Origin: ECT2AJA-110-A sp035399845 | Lineage (GTDB): Bacteria; Planctomycetota; Phycisphaerae; UBA1845; UTPLA1 | Length of the DNA stretch: 64,000 bases | Direction of reading: 5' to 3' | NCBI GenBank assembly: GCA_035399845.1 | Contig: DAOPJV010000033.1 | Location: 1 to 64,000, forward strand | In this document: positions 8,420 to 17,558 of the stretch, one piece after another | Layout of the letters: each line of letters opens with the position of its first letter | Position numbering within the stretch: position 1 is the first letter of the stretch | The notes under the pieces: model-generated | Database searches by the model: none | What the model was told of the DNA's origin: nothing | Seen by the model: only the letters and a program-made list of their open reading frames with translations | Made by a program: the position numbers and the translations under genes

Positions 8420-9364
8420 ATGATTCAGGCGGATGAAGTTATGAAGACCTTGATCGCGAACAACCTGGCAGTCAGCGCCGCCGACCGACGCCGCGGCTTC
8501 ACGCTCGCCGAGATCGTCATTGCAATGGCCATCATGGCGGTGCTCGTCGGCGTCCTCGCCATCAGCGCCAACGCGGTCTTCCGATCGCAGAATCGCTCCG
8601 ACGCCCAGCAGGAAATCGCCATGCTTGCCGCGGCGATCGACAAGTACGCCAACTTCTGGCCGGCCTGGGAGGTCCTGGACAACAACGGCGCCCTGGTCCG
8701 GATCGCGGATCGCGGCTGGCCCGACTACATCCCGGCGCGACTGTTCGACGCCAATGGCGCCGCCAGCGCCTACCTGGTCGACGCCTCCGGTCGATTCAAC
8801 AGCCCGGCGACACCGGGGTTCTACTATGCCGTCGATGATCGCGCAGGTGTCGGGTTCAGCGGATTGATAGACGCGATGGGCAATGGCGCCGATCGCCTGA
8901 TCGAGGGCAATGTGCTGAACGGCAACATCTGTCTCGCCTATGGCCTGACAACGCCGACGGGCAAAGGCCCCTACCTTGAGGTGGACGACAACCGCGCCCT
9001 GTTGCGCGATGTCGCCAGCCAGGTTCCGAGCTACGATTCGGCCTTTCCCAGGCCGGCGGTCGGCGCGACCACGAACCTGCACGCCGTTAACGCCGTCGGC
9101 AGCAAGCTCATGCTTGTTGATCCGTGGGGAACACCCTATCGGTACTTCTGGGTCTATCGCGAATTGAATACACCCAGCGGCTTCGCGCCTGTGGCCGTTG
9201 CCGATGTCAACATCACGACCGGCGTGAATCAGTTTCATCGAGCGGTCGGCTACGTGCTTGAATCCGCCGGCCCCGACAGGAAATTCGGAAATCGCTGGGC
9301 CACGTACGCGACCCAGCTGGATGCGAACGAAGCCGCGGACAACCTGATCGTCCAGCGACCCTGA
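8420..9364 (+). CDS. GspG-like pseudopilin, large
   Basis: A 314-residue type IV pilin-like protein. After a basic leader comes RRG|FTLAE, a prepilin-peptidase site with Glu at +5, then a hydrophobic helix IVIAMAIMAVLVGVL. The C-terminal part has VDPWGTPYRYF and ESAGPDRKFG, matching the DPWGxPY and SxGxDGxxG elements of GspG. That would make it the G subunit, although GspG is normally about 140-150 residues. The extra 150 residues lie between the helix and the DPWG motif. The start follows GAGAGG at close spacing; ATG 8441 is an alternative. It begins 74 bases after the platform gene. Confidence 0.85.
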   Translation: MIQADEVMKTLIANNLAVSAADRRRGFTLAEIVIAMAIMAVLVGVLAISANAVFRSQNRSDAQQEIAMLAAAIDKYANFWPAWEVLDNNGALVRIADRGWPDYIPARLFDANGAASAYLVDASGRFNSPATPGFYYAVDDRAGVGFSGLIDAMGNGADRLIEGNVLNGNICLAYGLTTPTGKGPYLEVDDNRALLRDVASQVPSYDSAFPRPAVGATTNLHAVNAVGSKLMLVDPWGTPYRYFWVYRELNTPSGFAPVAVADVNITTGVNQFHRAVGYVLESAGPDRKFGNRWATYATQLDANEAADNLIVQRP

Positions 9365-9388
9365 CCGCGAATTCGACGCCTAACGACA

Positions 9389-10315
9389 GTGAACAACGTC
9401 ATGCTGATCGAACGACAAACATCCAGAACGGCTCGCAACGGCGCCCGGGGATTCACGCTGGTGGAACTCACGGTCACGCTTGCGATCATCGTCATCCTGC
9501 TGGCTGTCGGCTCGTCTGCGCTCAACAGCGCCCGTCGCAGCAGCTCGATCGCACAGGCCCGAAATGCGATCCTGAGCTACGCGGGGATCGCCAGAAGCTA
9601 CGCCATTGCCAACCAGATCGAGACGATGTTCGTCATCAACCCCTACAACGGCCGATTCGAAATCTGGCATCTCAACCCGCCGGTCGACGGCGGCAAGTGG
9701 GATCCCTTCTCGAGCGGCTTTGTGGCGGGAGAGACGGACGGTTACGCCTTCGCGCCCGTCCTCGACAGCGACGCCCGACTCCCCTACGACGGCAACGGCA
9801 ATCCGCTCGTGTATGTCAATCCGATTGACTACCAGGAGCGACCGCGTACGGCGGGCACGCGGCAGGAATACGACAATCTGATCTGGGCGACCCTCTGTTT
9901 TGATGAGTCCGGCGCCCTCGTCACGCGGTCACGACGAATCGCGACTCAGACCTATTACAACCTCGGCGGGGCCGCAACAGGCGTTCCTTATCCGAATCGC
10001 GTCGTGTCCAGTCTCGATACCGAGATCAGCCAGGCCAACACGCCCGACATGCGTCTGCTCGATCCGACGCTCGTGGCGCCGCCCAACATCCTGGTGTCGG
10101 GCGATGACAGCCTGCTCACGTCGGCCCGCGGATTTGTCATCTCCGATCGAAAGGCGATGGAATCCGTCATCGGCCGGACGTTCACCGTCAACGATCTCGC
10201 CGGAAACACCGGCTGGCTCTTCAACACACGCTACAACGGCGACTATCGGAAATTCTCGGAAGAACTGCTGCTCGATCGATACTCGGCGGAAGCCATGATC
10301 CGAGGAGACGAGTAA
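9389..10315 (+). CDS. GspH-like pseudopilin
   Basis: A 308-residue pseudopilin with leader cleavage site ARG|FTLVE (Glu at +5) and helix LTVTLAIIVILLAVGSSAL. The position after the G-like gene and the AQARNAILSYAGIARSYAIAN segment after the helix resemble GspH/FimT minor pseudopilins, which are usually about 170 residues. The body is rich in Asp, Asn and Pro and unrelated to anything I can name. The start is uncertain: GTG 9389 has no clear ribosome binding site and ATG 9401 is possible. The stop is followed one base later by the next ATG. Confidence 0.82.
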   Translation: MNNVMLIERQTSRTARNGARGFTLVELTVTLAIIVILLAVGSSALNSARRSSSIAQARNAILSYAGIARSYAIANQIETMFVINPYNGRFEIWHLNPPVDGGKWDPFSSGFVAGETDGYAFAPVLDSDARLPYDGNGNPLVYVNPIDYQERPRTAGTRQEYDNLIWATLCFDESGALVTRSRRIATQTYYNLGGAATGVPYPNRVVSSLDTEISQANTPDMRLLDPTLVAPPNILVSGDDSLLTSARGFVISDRKAMESVIGRTFTVNDLAGNTGWLFNTRYNGDYRKFSEELLLDRYSAEAMIRGDE

Positions 10316-10316
10316 A

Positions 10317-11447
10317 ATGAACGCGACTCTCTCCCACAACATGAAGCGCAGGCCGCGACGCGGCTTCACACTCCTCGAGGTGACGATCGCCTTCGCCGTC
10401 CTCGGACTTGGGCTCATCATGATCGCGGCCATCTTTCCGGCCGCCCTGCTGGAGCACTCGAAGACCGTCGATCGCTCACGCGCCCTCGACCTCGCGACCA
10501 ACGCCGAAACGATGATTCACAACCGCGTGGATCCGCGCAGGCTGTACGTCGATAACGTCGCGCTCGCGTCCGGCTTTGACTCGCCGTGGTACGCGATCCC
10601 GTTCTTCAACATGGACGCCACGGGCCCCGTGGTGATCGTCAACGGCCAGGAAACCTCCTGGGACAACGCCATCTACGCGAGATTCGATCACGACAGCGAT
10701 CCGACAACGCCGGATGTGTATCCGACGCAGGTCTATTACTCGCAGTTGAACAACACGCCCATCAGCTACTTCGTGAACCTGCCGCAGCTCTTCGGCGTGG
10801 ATTACCTCAGCGACACAGTCCTTCCGCGAACGGCTGAGCTCTCGGCCGGTTCGACGAGTCGGATGATGTGGCAGGGGTTCTATCGCACGATGGCGAGCGG
10901 CACGAAGCAGTACGCGATCGCCGTCTGCAAGATTCGACAGAACAAGCAGTACGCCCGTCAGGTCGTCTCATCGGTGGACGCCTACGCGAACCCGCGCATC
11001 CTGGATGCGGATCTGGCGGACGCCGCCAACGGACTCCTGACGCCGGCCGTCAACAACGGTCGAACCGAGTATCCCACGCCCTGGCGCGTGACCGTCGGAC
11101 GACTCCCCAATTCGCAGATTCTGACGATTCCGGGCCTGACGATTCCCAACATCGGGACCGCCCTTGCGAAGCTCGCGCCGCGCGGCGCCAAGATCCTGAT
11201 CCACGGAAGGTCCTACACAAACACCGGCGGCGGCGTGCTCGATTTCCCGGGCGGTCGCGTTCTGACAGTCGTCGATACCGACGGCCGGGACCGCGTCCAG
11301 GTGCTGGAAGACATCGGTGACATCGAGGCCTACGACCCGTCGGGCGAGGGTTTTCGATTCGATATCTGGGTCTACCCGCCACCGATCGTCGGCAAGAGGA
11401 GTTTTCAGGGTGAATCGCCCGTCATCGAATGGAAGGTAAGCCTGTGA
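10317..11447 (+). CDS. GspI-like pseudopilin
   Basis: A 376-residue pseudopilin. The leader ends RRG|FTLLE with Glu at +5, and the helix VTIAFAVLGLGLIMIAAIF resembles GspI (FTLLEVLVALAI). GspI is typically about 125 residues, so this protein is three times the usual size. The C-terminal domain after residue 60 has no family I recognise; it ends in a segment VIEWKVSL. It starts one base after the preceding stop and its own stop overlaps the next ATG (TGATG), so translation is probably coupled. In known systems I, J and K form the tip complex that initiates the pseudopilus. Confidence 0.82.
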   Translation: MNATLSHNMKRRPRRGFTLLEVTIAFAVLGLGLIMIAAIFPAALLEHSKTVDRSRALDLATNAETMIHNRVDPRRLYVDNVALASGFDSPWYAIPFFNMDATGPVVIVNGQETSWDNAIYARFDHDSDPTTPDVYPTQVYYSQLNNTPISYFVNLPQLFGVDYLSDTVLPRTAELSAGSTSRMMWQGFYRTMASGTKQYAIAVCKIRQNKQYARQVVSSVDAYANPRILDADLADAANGLLTPAVNNGRTEYPTPWRVTVGRLPNSQILTIPGLTIPNIGTALAKLAPRGAKILIHGRSYTNTGGGVLDFPGGRVLTVVDTDGRDRVQVLEDIGDIEAYDPSGEGFRFDIWVYPPPIVGKRSFQGESPVIEWKVSL

Positions 11448-12907
11448 TGCATCGCAACACACGCCAATTCATGCGATCAGCGCGGAACCGCGGTTTTACG
11501 CTGGTCGAACTGCTCGTGACGCTCGGACTCGTGTCGATCGTCATCGTGTCCGTGTCGCAGATTTTCCGGATCTCGTCCAACGCGACGGCAGTGACGGCGG
11601 CCAACGCATCCCTGATCGAGAAGTCTCGCGTTGTGAATGAGACGCTGGAATCTCAGGTTCGGAACATGGCGGACAAGGGATTCCTTGCAATCAACTGCCC
11701 GCCGCCGATCCGCCATGACGTCGAGATTCGAAACGGCCCGACGATTCCGCTGCAGACGGACAGTCTTGCGTTTCTGGGGCGAGGCAATCCGGGTGAATAC
11801 GAGTCCTACACGGACCCGACACGCCCGACCGCCGGCAGTCCGACGCTCGAGCAGCTGGGTCCCGCGACGAGTTCCGAGGCGCTGGTTTACTTCGGCATGG
11901 GCGACGCCACGACGGACAATGTGACCGGCGTGATCAGCACCATTCAGCTGGAGACCAACTTCATTCGCGCCGCCAACTGGCCGTTCATCCATCGCAACAT
12001 CCTGCTGCTGCCCGAGCTTCCGCCGAGCAGAGACACGACCTGGGTTACGCGAAACATGGACTCGCTGTTCGTCACGGGCGGCATCCTCAACAACCAGGCC
12101 GCCCTGCCGGCCCAGTACGCCGGTGGTGTCACGGACATCATCTATTCCAGCCCGACGCTCCGGGCGAACGTCCGAACGTTTGCCCAGTTGATCATGGACA
12201 AGGACTGGAACACGGATCTGGGTACGGACTACCCGTCGATCGCGTCGCTCTGGTCGCCCAGCGTGGCGCCCCAGACGCTGACTGTGAATGCGGCCGCCAC
12301 CAACATGCGGAACTTTTATCGCCGGAGCGGCGCCACGTTCACCTTCGGTCTCGCCGACTTCCGCGTCGAATGGACGGACGGACGTCCCATCGATCCCATC
12401 GGCGCCGACGGCCTGGTGAGCACCGGCGACGAGAATCTCAACACGCGATGGTTCGGCATTCGCCCCGATCCGACAGTCCCCGTCACTCAGGCGGATCTGA
12501 TCGACCTGACGACGGTCAACGGACCGACCGATACGACGATCGGCGTGCCCTACTACGCCTACGCTCGCCATCGAACCTACGTGGACCCGAACCTGTCATC
12601 CGCCGAACAGCTGGCCGAACAGGCCATCAACGACGTCTTCCGCGATCGCATCGAGTGGCCGCGCGGCAATAACGCCGGAACAGCGGAAGCCATGTACCGG
12701 GCGATCTGGCGGAGCGACACGTGGGAGTATCGCCCGAAGGCGCTGCGGTTCACGTATCGTCTCTACGACGAAAACGATCGCATCAAGAACAACACGGAAG
12801 TGGATTTCAATCGTGATGGCGACCCTGATCCGGACGACCCGACGTTTGCCAACATGCAGATCACGCGAATGGGTCGAGAGTTCTCTGTTGTCATCCCGGT
12901 TCCGTAA
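11447..12907 (+). CDS. GspJ-like pseudopilin
   Basis: A 486-residue pseudopilin with leader RNRG|FTLVELLVTLG and Glu at +5. The longer helix SIVIVSVSQIF followed by SLIEKSRVVNETLESQVRNM resembles GspJ, normally about 200 residues. The start ATG overlaps the stop of the I-like gene as TGATG and has GGAAGG about 9 bases upstream. An Asp-rich FNRDGDPDPDDP segment near the C-terminus (about 463-474) looks like a calcium-binding loop. The operon order G, H, I, J then K matches the classical gsp operon, which supports the subunit naming more than sequence identity does. Confidence 0.82.
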   Translation: MHRNTRQFMRSARNRGFTLVELLVTLGLVSIVIVSVSQIFRISSNATAVTAANASLIEKSRVVNETLESQVRNMADKGFLAINCPPPIRHDVEIRNGPTIPLQTDSLAFLGRGNPGEYESYTDPTRPTAGSPTLEQLGPATSSEALVYFGMGDATTDNVTGVISTIQLETNFIRAANWPFIHRNILLLPELPPSRDTTWVTRNMDSLFVTGGILNNQAALPAQYAGGVTDIIYSSPTLRANVRTFAQLIMDKDWNTDLGTDYPSIASLWSPSVAPQTLTVNAAATNMRNFYRRSGATFTFGLADFRVEWTDGRPIDPIGADGLVSTGDENLNTRWFGIRPDPTVPVTQADLIDLTTVNGPTDTTIGVPYYAYARHRTYVDPNLSSAEQLAEQAINDVFRDRIEWPRGNNAGTAEAMYRAIWRSDTWEYRPKALRFTYRLYDENDRIKNNTEVDFNRDGDPDPDDPTFANMQITRMGREFSVVIPVP

Positions 12908-12979
12908 TCGGTAAGTGCAGTCGGGCGCCGACGCTGGACGCTTGGCCCCCCCTTACGATTACATCAGGGAGATATCCTG

Positions 12980-15900
12980 ATGATGAATAAGCGCCGACAA
13001 TTCAATTCGTTGAGTCCCGCCGCTCGCCGGGGTTCAGTCATGATTCTGGTGCTCGGCCTGCTGGCGCTGATCGCGCTCGTGGGACTGGCGCTCGTGTCCA
13101 GGACGCACACGGACTCGCGACGCGCCGTCACGCAGTCAGACGCCACGTCCATCGACGACGCCGTCAATGGCGTGGTCCGCTCCGTCAGGGACCGGCTCCG
13201 ACAGGACATCTGGGGCGCCATCAACGATCGCTCGATCCTTGCGCCGGGTGTGAACGTCGATCGTCCGCTTTCCAACATGACGCCGCCGGGCGTCAACCCG
13301 ACGGATCCGAATTACTTCGGCATGCTGGAAAACAACGAAGGCTTCGACAAGCCCGGCCAGAACGATCGCTGGCTCTCCAACCTACTGCCCTACTATGTCG
13401 GCGACGTCACGCTGCCCAACCCGCTCGACAACGGCGCCACGAACGTCATCGAACAGGGCGTTTACGCCTACGACAACGTCTCCTACATCGGCCAGGATCT
13501 GCTGATCCCGCCGCCGACGTCCACGTTCCTCGGCAGCCCGTTCATGTGGGTCGACAATTCGCGGAATCCCGCGGCGGCGCAGCCCCTGCTCTACCCGACG
13601 AGCGTCCTGAGCGACATTCCGCTCTACGTCACGCCGGCGCCGAGCCCGACGCCCGGCGCCCCGAATCTGCCGGGATCGACGACAAATCAGACGATCCGCG
13701 CCGCCCGCGCCAACTGGTTCGCCAACCATCTGCCGTGGCTGGAGAATGTCGCCAACACCGGTCTGCCCGCCAACCTGCGGCCGCAGTTCCCGTACTTCGA
13801 CACCAATCGCGACGGAATCCCCGATCTCTACGACGCCGACGGCGACGGTCTGCCCGATTCGCCGCTCAGTCTCGTGCTGCCGATCGACTCCGGCGATCCC
13901 AATCGTCGCAAGACGTTTTACGCCGCGGTTCGCATTGTCGATCACAACGCCATGCTGAATCTCAACACGGCCTCCGCCTTCCGACGTCCGAGCGGAACGA
14001 TCACGTTCGACGGAACGGCTTCCGGCCTGACCCGCCGCGGCCGCCGCATGACGGAGATCCTTCTCGACGGCGCCCTGCACACGGGCGACTGGCTCACATC
14101 GAATCGCGCGGGCATGTCGACGGGATGGCGCGTCACCGGCACGCCGAACCCCGGGTCGGCCATCATCAACCCCGTGCAGTTTGACAACGATGTTGTCCGC
14201 AAGCTTCTGCTCGGCGGGCAGTCCGTCGTGACCAACTACTACCCGTTCGATACCGACGATGAGTCGTCGCTGCGCCATCGCGGCCGGCTTGTCCGCCACG
14301 ATCGCCGCGACGACAAGACAAGAGTCGTCAACGACTACTCGAACATCGACCGGGCGCTGCGTAACACGAATCAGTGGTCGCGCGAAGTCATGGCCGGCTG
14401 GACGGCCGACTACAGCGGAAATTCTCGCTGGAGCCGGCTCAATGCGAACCTGGAGAGCTACGACAACGCCGATGGCGTCGGCTGGCGTCGGCTGATTGAC
14501 GAAGACGATCCCGCCTTCGTCCGCAAGCCGATCCTGACGACGGTCAATGGCGAAGTTCAGCTTCCGCCCGACCTGCTCCGCCCGAACCTCCCGACGGCGC
14601 CCGTTCTGCCGTTGCTGACTGACACGGACCCGGCCTTCGCGTCCGTCGATCTCGACGAGCGTGTCCGCCGCCTGTGGGCGATCGGCATGAACTGGCCGAT
14701 CCTGATTGACGCCAACAGCAAGATGGCGAGCGCCATCGCGACGGAAGCGCCGCTCGCCGGCCCGACAACGGACTCCGTCCTGAACGGCTCGCTCATTCAG
14801 CGATTCGTCGTGCAGACGGAACAGATGCCGCCCGAATGGGCCCGCGTCATGCCGTTCGACCTGAACATGACCTATGGCGGAAACGTCGGCGATCAGGAAG
14901 TCAGGGACGTCAAGGCCGACTTCATCCGCTACGCCGCCGCCGCGATGTACTTCGCGCTGGATGGCGTGGATGTCTGTCAGGGCATCGATCTTCGCAACGA
15001 CAATCGCCTCATGCAGGAATACCTGGCGTGGCAGTTCGCCCTGAATCTCGCCGACTATCGCGACGCCGATTCCGTCCCCACGACGATCGAGTGGCCGACG
15101 CAGCCGGGTGTGTACATCACGGGCGTCGAACGACAGCCCTTCTTCACGGAAGCCTTCACGTGGCTCCGCGCCGGCGCACCGGCCTCCACAGGGCCCACGA
15201 GTGGTCCGGGCACAGGTCAGTCCAATCAGTGGTACTTCGCGGTTGAGCTCTTTGTCCCGCCGGGCTGGGAGATCGACTCGAGCCATCTCTACCTGCGCTC
15301 GCCGGACACGACGGCCGGTCTGCGGCCGCTCGGCGGATTCCTCAATCACCTCAGCGGCGCCGCGCTCGCTTCAGAGAATGGCGGCTTCATGCTGGGTGGT
15401 TCGGCGCAGTTCGTCGATCCGGGAGACGGCGATCACGGCCACTACTATGTGTTCACAGGGTCGACGACCTACGAGCCGACGAACTTTGCGACGGATGACA
15501 TTCAGTATCGCAACAACGCCTACAAGGACGACCTCTTCCGCATCGCGACGAATGGTCGCGGCCGGGTCGAACTCGTCTATTCGCCGACGGGCGTTGAAGG
15601 CGACAGCCGGAATGTTGTGCTCGATGTCATCGGTCCGGAGTTTGCCGGCGGCGCGCTTGCGAGCAACACGGCCAGCGGCATCGGCCGATGGGCCTTCCGC
15701 GATCCGTCCATGCCCGAGGGCGCCGAGCGCGCCTTCTCGCTGCGACGCAGCACAAAGGGCTGGCGATTCACGACGGCCTGGCACGCCTACGCCGAGGCGC
15801 CGAGCAATTCGCCTTCGGGACCGACGTACTTCCCGACGCTTGGACGTCCGAACGTTGCGACCTCCGAACTGGCCAACAAGATTCCCGAGTCCGTCTGGCC

Positions 15901-17200
15901 GAGCCTGACGCCTTACGGAACCAACGCCGCCCTGATCGACACCTTTGCCAGCGGTGTCCCGTTCGACGCGTTTGACTCTGTCGCCGACCTGTCGCGCCAG
16001 TTCATCATCGGCCCGACCAACCAGACGGCGTCGCAGATCCTGACGAACGCGTTCGGCCATCTGAGTCTCGGTCTCGACCAGGCGCCGACGACGCTCGTCC
16101 TCGCGAAGATTCTTCAGACGACGTCGAGCGGTGATCTGCCCAACGCGCCCGAGGATCGCGTCGCCGCGGGCCGCGTGGACTTCTTCAAGGCGAAGAAGAC
16201 CGGCTCGGGAACGAATTCCCCCGCCTGGACCTGGAGGCTCTTCGACTACACCGTCGCGTCCGGCTACATGTACGACGGCGTCGACAACGATGGCGACGGG
16301 TTTGTCGATCTCCAGGATCCGACAGAACCGTGGGATGTCACGTTCAAGCGGACCGGCCAGATCAACATGAACACGGCCCCCGCGACCGTCCTTCGTGCCG
16401 TGCCGTCGATGTCGCTGCTGCCGAATTCGCCGGAGATTCTGGCCCAGTATGGCGCGACGCCGCCGATCGACGATCAGTTCGACGCGTTGGCTTCGGCCTC
16501 CGCCGGCACGTATTACGACTTCGCGTCGGCCATCGTCGCCCTGCGTGAAAACCGCAATGTGCCGCTTCGCCTGTTTGACACGTCGTTGCCGGGTCTGAAC
16601 CTCGCGGCGATCGCCCAGGTGACCTCGGCCGGCGGCCCGCTGCCCGGGCCCGGCGTGAGCGCCCAGAAGACATCACAACCGGACGGCGCCTTCTACGGTC
16701 CGATCGAGCTGTCGCGTCTGACGGGTGGCAAGGTTTCGGACTCACTCGGCGGCGCGAACGACATGTTCGCGATCGATCGACTCGACTCGAAGTCGGCGCT
16801 GCCCCTGGTCGCGGATCAGCACCTGGCGCCGGACTATCGCATTCGACCTGAGCGTGGCGTATCGGACTACGTCGCCCTCCACGGGGCCACACAGGCGATT
16901 CCCGGCTACACCCCTGTGGCCGCGGCCGGCGTCGAAACGGACCCGACGGATGGCGCCGGAATTCGCGGACGTGATATTTATCTGTCGCGCGTGTCCAATT
17001 CGCTGACCACGCGATCGGATGTATTTACGGCCTATATCGCCCTGATCGACGAGGACGGAAACTACGTTCGACGCGCTCAGGTGACGCTGGATCGTACGCC
17101 CTGCTTCCGCGAACGACGAGGTCTCGGCGCCCTCGACCAGCCGATTTCGCCTGAGATCCTCTTCCGGGAGGACACCGGCTACACGAACGACCTGAAGTAG
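12980..17200 (+). CDS. giant GspK-like pseudopilin, 1406 aa
   Basis: An exceptionally long GspK-like minor pseudopilin (canonical K is about 330 residues). The leader ends ARRG|SVMILVLGLLALIAL; the absence of Glu at +5 is the classical mark of GspK. The motifs NLNTAS (about residue 327) and NMNTAP (about 1129) match the NxNTA helical motif of the K alpha domain. Each follows an Asp-rich calcium-type loop: DTNRDGIPDLYDADGDG (about 274-290) and DGVDNDGDGFVD (about 1098-1109). The reading frame is intact over 4.2 kb with normal codon use. GGGAG precedes the ATG by 9 bases. The middle 800 residues are unrecognised. Confidence 0.85.
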   Translation: MMNKRRQFNSLSPAARRGSVMILVLGLLALIALVGLALVSRTHTDSRRAVTQSDATSIDDAVNGVVRSVRDRLRQDIWGAINDRSILAPGVNVDRPLSNMTPPGVNPTDPNYFGMLENNEGFDKPGQNDRWLSNLLPYYVGDVTLPNPLDNGATNVIEQGVYAYDNVSYIGQDLLIPPPTSTFLGSPFMWVDNSRNPAAAQPLLYPTSVLSDIPLYVTPAPSPTPGAPNLPGSTTNQTIRAARANWFANHLPWLENVANTGLPANLRPQFPYFDTNRDGIPDLYDADGDGLPDSPLSLVLPIDSGDPNRRKTFYAAVRIVDHNAMLNLNTASAFRRPSGTITFDGTASGLTRRGRRMTEILLDGALHTGDWLTSNRAGMSTGWRVTGTPNPGSAIINPVQFDNDVVRKLLLGGQSVVTNYYPFDTDDESSLRHRGRLVRHDRRDDKTRVVNDYSNIDRALRNTNQWSREVMAGWTADYSGNSRWSRLNANLESYDNADGVGWRRLIDEDDPAFVRKPILTTVNGEVQLPPDLLRPNLPTAPVLPLLTDTDPAFASVDLDERVRRLWAIGMNWPILIDANSKMASAIATEAPLAGPTTDSVLNGSLIQRFVVQTEQMPPEWARVMPFDLNMTYGGNVGDQEVRDVKADFIRYAAAAMYFALDGVDVCQGIDLRNDNRLMQEYLAWQFALNLADYRDADSVPTTIEWPTQPGVYITGVERQPFFTEAFTWLRAGAPASTGPTSGPGTGQSNQWYFAVELFVPPGWEIDSSHLYLRSPDTTAGLRPLGGFLNHLSGAALASENGGFMLGGSAQFVDPGDGDHGHYYVFTGSTTYEPTNFATDDIQYRNNAYKDDLFRIATNGRGRVELVYSPTGVEGDSRNVVLDVIGPEFAGGALASNTASGIGRWAFRDPSMPEGAERAFSLRRSTKGWRFTTAWHAYAEAPSNSPSGPTYFPTLGRPNVATSELANKIPESVWPSLTPYGTNAALIDTFASGVPFDAFDSVADLSRQFIIGPTNQTASQILTNAFGHLSLGLDQAPTTLVLAKILQTTSSGDLPNAPEDRVAAGRVDFFKAKKTGSGTNSPAWTWRLFDYTVASGYMYDGVDNDGDGFVDLQDPTEPWDVTFKRTGQINMNTAPATVLRAVPSMSLLPNSPEILAQYGATPPIDDQFDALASASAGTYYDFASAIVALRENRNVPLRLFDTSLPGLNLAAIAQVTSAGGPLPGPGVSAQKTSQPDGAFYGPIELSRLTGGKVSDSLGGANDMFAIDRLDSKSALPLVADQHLAPDYRIRPERGVSDYVALHGATQAIPGYTPVAAAGVETDPTDGAGIRGRDIYLSRVSNSLTTRSDVFTAYIALIDEDGNYVRRAQVTLDRTPCFRERRGLGALDQPISPEILFREDTGYTNDLK

Positions 17201-17242
17201 CCCGCCCCGACGGACGACGCTTGAAGGCCGTCAGACTCAGCG

Positions 17243-17315
17243 CCCGTCGGAAAGACGGGTGGCGGGCCCCGCCCGAAGGTGGCGGGTGGCGTGCCCCCCC
17301 CTGAAGGTGGGCATG
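17243..17315. repeat. imperfect palindromic GGGTGGC repeats
   Basis: Contains CCCGTC/GACGGG and several GGTGGC..GCC units, ending in GGGTGGCGTGCCCCCC followed by AAGGTGGGCATGG. This last part resembles a diverged copy of the GGGTGGCATGC palindromic repeat found as three copies at 55696-56086. Confidence 0.45.
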
Positions 17316-17347
17316 GACATGGCGACGACAAGACTACCAGCCAACCC

Positions 17348-17381
17348 AATGTCCCGCTCAGGCGTTCTGAGTGGGACATTT
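17348..17381 (+). terminator. terminator-like hairpin after the pseudopilin operon
   Basis: A 14-bp stem with one G-T pair (17348-17361 with 17367-17380, 5-base loop) runs into TTTT. It separates the F-to-K operon from the separately promoted GspG-like gene. Confidence 0.65.
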
Positions 17382-17430
17382 TGCAGGCGAAGGCGCCCCT
17401 GGCCCCGATAAATTCAAGAGACGCAATTGC

Positions 17431-17459
17431 TTTACTGTGTCCAATATGAGGGGTATACT
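17431..17459 (+). promoter_or_regulatory. sigma70-like promoter of the separate GspG-like gene
   Basis: TTTACT (17431-17436), a 17-base spacer and TATACT (17454-17459), with four and five of six matches to consensus. It lies about 100 bases before the ATG and after the terminator of the preceding operon. Confidence 0.55.
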
Positions 17460-17558
17460 CGTATGTGACACGCCTGAGTGGGGGAGAGGCGCTCACGCAA
17501 CGCCAGGATACCTGTATTTACGCAATTATCGCATACCCGAACTGAGCGGAGGACAACC

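Noticed and set aside
13382..15349. Long open frame (655 codons) on the minus strand inside the GspK-like gene
   Set aside because: It is a shadow of the high-GC coding strand: Arg/Asp/Val-rich, no homology, and antisense to a well-supported gene.
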